Source: an uncultured Candidatus Melainabacteria bacterium
Lineage (GTDB): Bacteria; Cyanobacteriota; Vampirovibrionia; Gastranaerophilales; Gastranaerophilaceae
NCBI GenBank assembly: GCA_934777245.1
Contig: CAKVND010000065.1
Coordinates: forward strand, 1 to 8,085
Reading direction: 5' to 3'
Length of the DNA: 8,085 nt
Shown here: piece by piece, positions 1 through 6,054 of the stretch
How positions within the stretch are numbered: the stretch's first letter is position 1
How the letters are laid out: every line of letters starts with the position of its first letter
The notes under the pieces: generated by a model
Database searches by the model: none
The model's input: the letters and a program-made list of their open reading frames with translations, nothing else
Told to the model about the DNA's origin: nothing
Position numbers and translations under genes: made by a program

Positions 1-405
1 ATGGAAAAAGCTCTTGAACTTAAATTACCAATGCTTGCAATTACTTCATCAGGCGGTGCAAGAATGCAAGAAAGCGCATTAAGTCTTATGCAAATGGCTA
101 AAACTTCTTGTGCGGTTGCGAGATTGGATGAAGCAGGGCTTCTTTACATAAATTTATTAACAGAGCCAACTTTTGGTGGTATCACTGCAAGTTTCGGCAT
201 GTTAGGTGATATTATTATTGCAGAACAAGGTGCAAGAATTGGTTTTGCGGGAAGAAGAGTTATTGAACAAACAATCAGACAAAAACTTCCTGATGACTTC
301 CAAACTGCAGAATATTTGTTAAAATTCGGTCAGGTAGATATTGTGTCTAAGAGAAAGAATTTAAGAAAAACACTTGCTAATATTTTAGACATTCACGGGG
401 TATAG
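1..405 (+). CDS. accD: Acetyl-CoA carboxylase carboxyltransferase subunit beta, 3' part (truncated by window edge)
   Basis: This is the C-terminal 134 residues of the beta subunit of the acetyl-CoA carboxylase carboxyltransferase, which with AccA moves the carboxyl group from biotin on AccB to acetyl-CoA to make malonyl-CoA in the cytoplasm. Visible family motifs are SSGGARMQE (16-24), [10 protein letters not shown] (56-65, with the Gly-Gly expected to help form an oxyanion hole) and [11 protein letters not shown] (81-91), all close to E. coli AccD from memory. AccD is normally about 280-300 residues, so the N-terminal zinc-ribbon half lies outside the window. The ATG at base 1 is almost certainly an internal Met, not the start. 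The protein ends shortly after the conserved core (ILDIHGV) and lacks the long acidic tail of E. coli AccD. It ends in TAG two bases before accA, which indicates one transcript and probable translational coupling. Identity is very sure. Confidence 0.96.
   Translation: MEKALELKLPMLAITSSGGARMQESALSLMQMAKTSCAVARLDEAGLLYINLLTEPTFGGITASFGMLGDIIIAEQGARIGFAGRRVIEQTIRQKLPDDFQTAEYLLKFGQVDIVSKRKNLRKTLANILDIHGV
397..400 (+). promoter_or_regulatory. Shine-Dalgarno-like GGGG for accA
   Basis: A GGGG run lies inside the last codons of accD, seven bases upstream of the accA ATG. It is the only purine-rich match near that start. Its position inside the upstream gene supports coupled translation of the two subunits, which are needed in equal amounts. 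Confidence 0.5.
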
Positions 406-407
406 AA

Positions 408-1364
408 ATGGCAGTAGTATTAGATTTTGAAAAACCTATTGTAGAAATACAAAATAAAATAGATGAATTAAAGAAAATGAGCGAAGAGTCCGGAATGGAT
501 TTGAATAATCAAATTGAAACATTTGAACAACAAGCTCAAGATTATAAAAAGGAGTTGTATTCTAAATTGAAACCTTCACAAAAATTACAAATCGCAAGAC
601 ATCCTGAAAGACCTAAATTCCTAGATTATGTGAATTTAATGTGTGATGAATTTATTGAACTTCACGGGGATAGAGAAGGGATGGACGATAGAGCTATTAT
701 TGGCGGAATTGCGAAAATTGATGGCAAACCTTTAATGATTATCGGAATTCAAAAAGGTAGAAATACAAAAGAAAACTTAGAATACAATTTTGGTATGCCA
801 CAACCTCAAGGTTATAGAAAAGCTCTAAGGTTGTTTAATCACGCAAACAAATTTAATTTGCCGATTGTAACCTTGATTGATACTCCGGGGGCTTATCCAG
901 GGATTAAAGCTGAAGAAACAGGACAAGGTGGTGCAATTGCAGTAAACCTAAGAGAAATGGCAAAATTAAATGTGCCGATTATTTCTATTATCACAGGCGA
1001 AGGCTGCAGCGGTGGTGCTTTAGGTCTAGCTGTTGCAAATAGAGTGATGATGCTTGAACATGCTTATTACACAGTAATTTCTCCTGAAGGTTGTGCTTCA
1101 ATTCTTTGGAGAGATGCAGCAAGATTTGCAGATGCAGCAGAAGCTTTGAAAATCACGTCTAAAGATTTGCTGGAATTTGATATTATTGATGAAGAAATTT
1201 CTGAACCGTTAGGTGGTGCTCACACAAATTATGCAGAAGTTACTAATAATATGAAAACATCAATTATGAATGCGCTTGATGAACTTTCTAAAAAATCTTC
1301 TGAAGAATTAAGAAATGAAAGATACGATAAATTCCGCAAAATGGGAAGATTTGTAGAAGTATAA
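408..1364 (+). CDS. accA: Acetyl-CoA carboxylase carboxyltransferase subunit alpha
   Basis: AccA pairs with AccD as the alpha2beta2 carboxyltransferase of acetyl-CoA carboxylase, the committed step of fatty acid synthesis. The 318-residue length matches the family (E. coli 319). Motifs run collinear with the family: LDFEKPI near the start, a helical N-terminal region to about 60, ARHPERP (63-69), GDREGMDDRAIIGGIA (87-102), NFGMPQPQGYRKALRL (127-142), IDTPGAYPGI (157-166), the glycine loop GEGCSGGAL (197-205), SPEGCASILW (225-234) and EPLGGAH (266-272). The ATG is taken because it directly follows the accD stop, has a GGGG motif at suitable spacing, and gives the usual N-terminus. One oddity is Cys200 in the glycine loop, where E. 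coli AccA has Gly (GEGGSGGAL). A strong terminator follows 22 bases after the stop, so accA is probably last in its operon. Identity is very sure. Confidence 0.98.
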   Translation: MAVVLDFEKPIVEIQNKIDELKKMSEESGMDLNNQIETFEQQAQDYKKELYSKLKPSQKLQIARHPERPKFLDYVNLMCDEFIELHGDREGMDDRAIIGGIAKIDGKPLMIIGIQKGRNTKENLEYNFGMPQPQGYRKALRLFNHANKFNLPIVTLIDTPGAYPGIKAEETGQGGAIAVNLREMAKLNVPIISIITGEGCSGGALGLAVANRVMMLEHAYYTVISPEGCASILWRDAARFADAAEALKITSKDLLEFDIIDEEISEPLGGAHTNYAEVTNNMKTSIMNALDELSKKSSEELRNERYDKFRKMGRFVEV

Positions 1365-1385
1365 GTTTATTAAATAATAAAGAAG

Positions 1386-1413
1386 AGAACGACATTTTAG
1401 TCGTTCTTTTTTT
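1386..1413 (+). terminator. Intrinsic terminator of the accD-accA operon
   Basis: A perfect 8-bp stem (AGAACGAC at 1386-1393 pairing with GTCGTTCT at 1400-1407) with a six-base loop ATTTTA runs into seven Ts (1407-1413). Further A-T and G-T pairs can extend the base outward. It sits 22 bases after the accA stop and before an unrelated gene, as expected for rho-independent termination on the + strand. Confidence 0.9.
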
Positions 1414-1467
1414 ATATGGATTGCCACGAAAATCAAAGATTTTTTGCAAAGACTTTTTAAACTACTA

Positions 1468-1496
1468 CTTGCATTTTATTTTTGATGTGCAAGAAT
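1468..1496 (+). promoter_or_regulatory. Possible extended -10 promoter with overlapping inverted repeat, upstream of the 1502 gene
   Basis: After the accA terminator the next gene needs its own promoter. A weak candidate is TTGCAT (1469-1474) with a 16-base spacer to AAGAAT (1491-1496), preceded by TGC in the extended -10 position (TG at 1488-1489). Transcription would then begin at or within a base or two of the ATG at 1502. Both boxes are poor on their own (3/6 and 4/6 to consensus). An inverted repeat, CTTGCA (1468-1473) and TGCAAG (1488-1493), overlaps both boxes and could be an operator. The call is tentative; AT-rich DNA gives many chance matches. Confidence 0.25.
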
Positions 1497-1501
1497 AAGA
1501 T

Positions 1502-2194
1502 ATGGAATTAAAGTGTAATTTTAACTCTTATTATCGTAACAATTATGCCCAAACCCCAAAACCAACGGGAAATAGCTTTCACGGGTGTGAGTTTGTAAAG
1601 AAAGCAAGTGAAAGTGCGGATATATTTATGAGAAGACCGGTTGCAGAGAAAAGTGCGACCGGTCTTCGTGGTTTATTGGACAAAGTAAAACAATATGCAA
1701 AGAATTATGTGAAGAACATTGAACATACTTATGACCATAAGATAGTATTTGCAATGGTTGAAAAAGAATTGTTTGGCAAAAATTCAATTGATAGTTTGAC
1801 TCATGATGCAGATAAATTGATATTGTATATGCTAGGTTTTCCAAAATCGTTTGTATCAAGATGGCACAGAGATCACTCCGTACATCATACGGAAAGTGGT
1901 AAGAAAGCAAATTTGAGAAGTATGATATGTGATAATATTGCTTCATCACCGGAATTTAAACCTGAAAAGAAAAAATCCTTAAGAGAGCATTATAATTCTT
2001 CTCAAGAACTTCAAAACGTAAAAGGATTTGGTGAACTTTTAGAAAAATATAATTATGGTGAAGATTTGAACTTTGCAGAGTTGAAAGCGAAAAAGAATAT
2101 TAAATACCATGGTTTTATCGGAATGGCATTTGCAACATTAAGAACTTTGACAGTATTATTTAGAAGTGGTATTGAAAGTTCTATGATAATGTAA
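1502..2194 (+). CDS. Uncharacterised protein with HD/DUF5662-like His-Asp pattern
   Basis: A 230-residue protein I cannot name. Residues 1-45 look poorly structured (NSFHG at 24-28). From about 55 it is helical and charged, carrying IEHTYDH (73-79), THDADK (100-105), a Trp-His-x5-His-His pattern (W121, H122, H128, H129) and MICD (141-144). The order of a lone His, then HD, then W-H-x5-HH, then M-x-x-D resembles what I recall of the DUF5662 family and, more loosely, metal-binding HD-superfamily sites. This would suggest a metal-dependent hydrolase, but that is inference. The C-terminus (205-230) is hydrophobic or amphipathic. There is no signal peptide. ATG 1502 is the first possible start, since an in-frame TAA lies at 1496-1498. 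No Shine-Dalgarno precedes it (AAGAATAAGAT), so it may be leaderless or poorly translated. It lies between two terminators and is therefore monocistronic. It has a 10-bp inverted repeat inside the reading frame. Confidence 0.8.
   Translation: MELKCNFNSYYRNNYAQTPKPTGNSFHGCEFVKKASESADIFMRRPVAEKSATGLRGLLDKVKQYAKNYVKNIEHTYDHKIVFAMVEKELFGKNSIDSLTHDADKLILYMLGFPKSFVSRWHRDHSVHHTESGKKANLRSMICDNIASSPEFKPEKKKSLREHYNSSQELQNVKGFGELLEKYNYGEDLNFAELKAKKNIKYHGFIGMAFATLRTLTVLFRSGIESSMIM
1632..1667 (+). repeat. Perfect 10-bp inverted repeat inside the 1502-2194 gene
   Basis: GAAGACCGGT (1632-1641) and ACCGGTCTTC (1658-1667) are perfect reverse complements separated by 16 bases. They are GC-richer than the surrounding gene and would form a stable mRNA hairpin about 130 bases downstream of the start codon. 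The arms encode parts of the MRRPV and ATGLRG segments. No T-run follows, so it is not a standard terminator. Confidence 0.7.
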
Positions 2195-2231
2195 ATTTAG
2201 TGTTTAGAAACAAGGCGTTTATTGAATTTAA

Positions 2232-2257
2232 AAAAGACACTCGATTGAGTGTCTTTT
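2232..2257. terminator. Bidirectional intrinsic terminator between convergent genes
   Basis: AAAAGACACTC (2232-2242) and GAGTGTCTTTT (2247-2257) form a perfect 11-bp stem closed by the four-base loop GATT. The A/T ends of the arms provide a U-run in both transcripts: TTTTCTATTCTT on the + strand and TTTTTAAATT on the - strand. It lies between the stop of the + gene (2194) and the stop of the - gene (2264), so one hairpin serves both converging transcripts. Confidence 0.9.
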
Positions 2258-2263
2258 CTATTC

Positions 2264-5200
2264 TTATTCTTTGTTTTTATCAAACAAATGTTTTACTTTA
2301 TATTTGAGCGTTTGTTTTTCGGCTTCCAAAGCTTCATGTTCTTGAACGGCTTGTTCAATTGTTTCAGCCTCACTACCTTCAACAGGTTCAGGAATTGAAT
2401 TTACATAATCAACCGCATCCTGATATTGAGTTTCAGTTGCAAGCCACTTGAACGATTTAACAAGTGTTAATGGTTTTGTAGCGTCACCTCTTACTACAAG
2501 TTGGAATTTAGTAGCTGAATTATCCACGTATTTATTAGAAAAACTTGGAATAATTGCCATCTCATCTTCCGGAACCATTTCACAGAAAATAGAGAAAGCT
2601 TTAGCAGTTACAACATTCAAGCTAGCTGCACTGTTAATCAAGTTAGCAGGGTTGATTGCACCTATTGGTCCAAGCAAATTTGAAACAAGTGATGCCATTC
2701 TTGCACGAACTTTCATGTCAGCATAATTTCTTAAAATATCAAAATCGCCAAAAATATGTAAGCTTAAAATATTACCTAATGATGTAATTGGTTCAATATG
2801 ACAAATGCCATTGTTAAAACTCAATTTCCCATTTAATTCAGAAAAATGAGTCGTATCAATCGTTGTAAGTCCGCTAATTACACCACCTAAAGCTGTTTGG
2901 AAGAATTGAGATTCGCGAATATTCTCTGCAATAATTAAGTTTTCCAATTTCCCAAATGGGCCGAATTGACCATCTTTAACTGAAAAATCAACATTTCCTT
3001 TCAAGCTTTTCATTTGTTCTTCATAAGTTGCACCTTTTAAAGATAAATCAGTGCTGAAGCTTGCAGTACCTGAAAGTGTGTCTTTCATATTAGCACCGTC
3101 TAAAAGTGCTTGTTCAACATCAATTCCCTGACCGTTTACGCGGATGTTCAAAAGTGTTGTAATCAAGTTCATTGAAATATTACCGTTTACACGACCTTTG
3201 AATATATTTGTTCTTAAGTTTCTCAAGTAGAAAATGTTTCTGGCTAGAGAAATTCTGGCTGTCGTGTTTCTTACATCAATGTTGCCTGTAATTATTCTTG
3301 TAAAATTGATTGAGCCGTTTCTTATAACTACAGGAATATCTGCGCTTGCGTTTGAAGCAGATGTTTTTGAACCACTGCTTTGCGGAACATATTTCATAGC
3401 CTTATCGCTAACGTTCAATAATTTATCAACATTCATGTATCTTGAATTAACGTCAAGGTTAAGAATATTCAAAACGTTTGAAGGAAGCAGACTAACCGTT
3501 CCTTTTGCTTGAATATCGGAGCCGTTTAAAAGTAAATCTTGTACATCAAAATTGGCTTCTTGTCCTTTGAATTTTAATTCAGCATTTCTTAAAGTTACCA
3601 ATAATTCCGGAATTGAAAGATTTGTTACCGTAAATCCGCCTCTTAATCTTGGGTTTGATGTTTCACCAAATATAAATGCTCTACCTTTGATGTCAAAATT
3701 AGATTGAGGGAATACATGGACTTTGCCATTCAAAGCCTTTGGCATAGTGATTTTTAGAAGATTTATTCTATCTCCTGCAATCGTACCATCTACGCCTAAA
3801 ACTTCGTTTAAATGAACAACTTCGTTGCCATTTTCGTCAATAGTTACGTTTCTTGTAAACAAACCTGTTTTCTTAATTTTAATTCTATTAGGTTTAAAAT
3901 CAACAACCGTTTGCAATGAAGTGTTTGCACCGCTAACATTTGAAAAATCCACAGGTGTAATAAAGTTTGTTTTGTCGGCTAAAGCTTGAGCAAAAAGAGT
4001 TTGCTTGTGTTTATCACCGTCAAACGTTACTTTTACTGGTATTGTACCGCTTGAGTGAATATATGGTTTGAATTCGCGTCCGATAAGTTTGATTAAATCA
4101 TCGGTATGAATGTTACCGTAAGTTGTGAAGCTCAATGATTTCAATTTGTTATAATCAATTACACTACCTGCATAATTCAATGTTGATTTGTCATTGAACA
4201 AAATTTTATTATCGCCAATAGTTATATTATTGTTTGCCAATTCCAAGTTGAATTTTGGAACAGCAATTTTCGATTTTGTTTGAGGAAGCAATAGAGCAAA
4301 ATCGTTGTTGTTAATTTTTCCTGTTAAAGCTTTGCCTTGTAAGAAAAATTCACCACTCAAGTTGTTGTTTGTAACAACCATGTTTTTGTCTGAAATATTT
4401 AGGTTACCCAGTGCAAATTCAGCAGCTGCAACAGCTTTCTTTAATTCACCTTTCAAACCTAAATCGAAAGACGCGTCGCCTGATTTAAAATTGTATGCGT
4501 TTCTGATTTCTCTTGGCGCAAATGCGTTAAATAAAATTGGCAAAGGTATTTTCTTTGCGCTTACATTAATATCGGCAACAGATTTTTTGTCTATTTTACC
4601 GTCAATCGTAATTGGTTGATTACCGACTAAAAGGCTTGAATTTCTAATATCTAACACATTATCGTCAAGTTTAACGTTTACATTAGCCTTAGAAATTACG
4701 TTACCGATGTTTCTAACGCTCAAACCACCGTCTTTAACCAAAATTGAACCTGTTGAAGTTAATTTTTTGAAGTTAGTTTTAACATAGCAATCAGCTTGCA
4801 GAGCACCTGTTGCTTTAACTTGAGCCAATTCGTTATAAATATGTAATGAATCCATAAACGCTTTTGATAAGATAATTAAATCATTAAATTTAATATCAGC
4901 AGTTTTAATACTCATATCCATTTTTGGATGGTGACTGTAGTTGAATTTACCCAAAAGTTGGATATTCTGATTTTGCGCTGCATAAATATTTGTGTCTAAA
5001 TCTACATTTGAACCGAAAGTTTTTACTCTCAAGTAGCTTTCAGGTAATTTAAGGTTGCCGACTTTAAGAGTTATATCATTAATATCAAAATGACCGTAAG
5101 AAGTTAAATTGTCATTATGATTTCTTATGCGCAATTTTGTATCGAGATTTGCTTTTAAATCATAATTTCTGTACATAGTTACAGGGTTTACGAACGGTAT

Positions 5201-5953
5201 TTCAATTCTTTCAGCCGGATCATCTTCTGAATCAAGCGAAGGTTCAACTGGCGGTAAGAATGTATTTATATCAATATTTGCAGTAATATTTTTGTTTTCA
5301 TCACTAAACAATTCTGCATAAGTTTTAACTTTCGCACTTTTGCCGTTAAAATAGCCTAAAACCAATTGTTCACCTTTTAAATCCAAATAATGCTTAGATT
5401 TAAGGTCGTTTACAAGAACTCGGTAGTTGTTAAGTTTAACAGCAGGAACTTTTATTCTTATCCATGCAGGATTAAATTTGAAACCTTCAGCTTCTGCTTG
5501 AACGGTTTGTCTACCTTCTTCAAGCTTTTGTTCTTTTCCTGAATTCAACAAATCTTCAACAAGTTTAACAACTTTGAAGTTCTCGTCATTTATGATTTCT
5601 AAATTTACAAACGGTTTTTCGACTTCAAGGCAAGAAACTTTTACTGTCAGTAATAAAAGACTTGGAAGTGAAATTCTTGTTTTAATCTTATCTGCTGAAA
5701 ATAAAATAGAATCATCAGGAAGTTTTACTGATATGTTTTCAGCTTTTATACCAGCTCCGAGAAGTGGAGTAGTTACAATTTTAATATTTTCAAAGTTTAC
5801 GTTAAGTTTTGCTTGCTCTTTTGCAAGTTTTTGGATTTCAGGAGTGTACTGATTTAAATCTATTGCATTTGGCAGTACAAAAAGAAATCCAGCATAGGCT
5901 AAAACAATTGCACCAAGAATAGTAAAACCTAAATATTTAAGAAATGTTTTCAT
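2264..5953 (-). CDS. AsmA-family membrane-anchored periplasmic protein (probable inter-membrane lipid transport or homeostasis)
   Basis: A 1229-residue protein with one N-terminal transmembrane anchor (about residues 4-27, FLKYLGFTILGAIVLAYAG) followed by a long beta-rich region typical of the AsmA/YhdP/TamB group. The anchor and the following segment (NFENIKI...GAGIKAENISVKLPD, about 50-80) match AsmA N-termini. Residues about 985-1190, starting GNVDFSVKDGQFGPFGKL, match the AsmA-like C-terminal region (AsmA_2). The last 40 residues are charged and probably coiled-coil or disordered. Length is close to E. coli YhdP and TamB and about twice AsmA. Family members span the periplasm and are implicated in phospholipid supply to the outer membrane; the exact cargo here is unknown. 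ATG 5953 is chosen: AGGGGA sits eight bases upstream, while an in-frame TTG two codons earlier would be only two bases from it. It has its own strong promoter, lies downstream of the TPR gene on the same strand, and converges on the 1502 gene at a shared terminator. Confidence 0.92.
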   Translation of the reverse strand: MKTFLKYLGFTILGAIVLAYAGFLFVLPNAIDLNQYTPEIQKLAKEQAKLNVNFENIKIVTTPLLGAGIKAENISVKLPDDSILFSADKIKTRISLPSLLLLTVKVSCLEVEKPFVNLEIINDENFKVVKLVEDLLNSGKEQKLEEGRQTVQAEAEGFKFNPAWIRIKVPAVKLNNYRVLVNDLKSKHYLDLKGEQLVLGYFNGKSAKVKTYAELFSDENKNITANIDINTFLPPVEPSLDSEDDPAERIEIPFVNPVTMYRNYDLKANLDTKLRIRNHNDNLTSYGHFDINDITLKVGNLKLPESYLRVKTFGSNVDLDTNIYAAQNQNIQLLGKFNYSHHPKMDMSIKTADIKFNDLIILSKAFMDSLHIYNELAQVKATGALQADCYVKTNFKKLTSTGSILVKDGGLSVRNIGNVISKANVNVKLDDNVLDIRNSSLLVGNQPITIDGKIDKKSVADINVSAKKIPLPILFNAFAPREIRNAYNFKSGDASFDLGLKGELKKAVAAAEFALGNLNISDKNMVVTNNNLSGEFFLQGKALTGKINNNDFALLLPQTKSKIAVPKFNLELANNNITIGDNKILFNDKSTLNYAGSVIDYNKLKSLSFTTYGNIHTDDLIKLIGREFKPYIHSSGTIPVKVTFDGDKHKQTLFAQALADKTNFITPVDFSNVSGANTSLQTVVDFKPNRIKIKKTGLFTRNVTIDENGNEVVHLNEVLGVDGTIAGDRINLLKITMPKALNGKVHVFPQSNFDIKGRAFIFGETSNPRLRGGFTVTNLSIPELLVTLRNAELKFKGQEANFDVQDLLLNGSDIQAKGTVSLLPSNVLNILNLDVNSRYMNVDKLLNVSDKAMKYVPQSSGSKTSASNASADIPVVIRNGSINFTRIITGNIDVRNTTARISLARNIFYLRNLRTNIFKGRVNGNISMNLITTLLNIRVNGQGIDVEQALLDGANMKDTLSGTASFSTDLSLKGATYEEQMKSLKGNVDFSVKDGQFGPFGKLENLIIAENIRESQFFQTALGGVISGLTTIDTTHFSELNGKLSFNNGICHIEPITSLGNILSLHIFGDFDILRNYADMKVRARMASLVSNLLGPIGAINPANLINSAASLNVVTAKAFSIFCEMVPEDEMAIIPSFSNKYVDNSATKFQLVVRGDATKPLTLVKSFKWLATETQYQDAVDYVNSIPEPVEGSEAETIEQAVQEHEALEAEKQTLKYKVKHLFDKNKE

Positions 5954-5960
5954 ACACAAT

Positions 5961-5966
5961 TCCCCT
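5961..5966 (-). promoter_or_regulatory. Shine-Dalgarno AGGGGA deciding the AsmA-like start
   Basis: On the - strand AGGGGA precedes ATG 5953 by about seven to eight bases, an ideal spacing. The in-frame TTG at 5959 lies only one to two bases from the motif, too close for initiation. This supports a protein two residues shorter than the longest open frame. Confidence 0.8.
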
Positions 5967-5980
5967 TTTTCTACTCATTA

Positions 5981-6009
5981 ATTATAGAAAAAAGGGACAT
6001 GTGCGTCAA
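5981..6009 (-). promoter_or_regulatory. Near-consensus housekeeping sigma promoter for the AsmA-like gene
   Basis: Reading the - strand, TTGACG (6009-6004, 5/6 to consensus) is followed by exactly 17 bases and then a perfect TATAAT (5986-5981). Transcription would start near 5974-5975, giving a leader of about 20 bases that contains the Shine-Dalgarno. It lies in the 101-base gap between the TPR gene and the AsmA-like gene. No terminator is visible in that gap, so read-through from the TPR gene may add to expression. Confidence 0.85.
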
Positions 6010-6054
6010 ATATATTAAAATGTTGTGTTTCTCTTATGCAAACTTGTTTATAGA

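Noticed and set aside
1..3. ATG at base 1 as the accD start
   Set aside because: The fragment aligns to the C-terminal half of AccD; the family needs about 150 more residues upstream, so this Met is internal.
1871..1897. Short hairpin TCCGTA-CATCA-TACGGA within the orphan gene
   Set aside because: A six-base stem inside a coding sequence is expected by chance at this length and has no associated signal.
1626..1949. 107-codon - strand open frame opposite the orphan gene
   Set aside because: It is fully antisense to the better-supported 230-residue frame, with no Shine-Dalgarno or recognisable motif, and is a typical shadow frame in AT-rich DNA.
2448..5852. Four + strand open frames of about 92-104 codons opposite the AsmA-like gene
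   Set aside because: All are antisense to a continuous 1229-codon gene with clear family signatures; none has independent support.
5957..5959. TTG two codons upstream as the start of the AsmA-like gene
   Set aside because: It lies only one to two bases from the AGGGGA Shine-Dalgarno, whereas ATG 5953 has ideal spacing.
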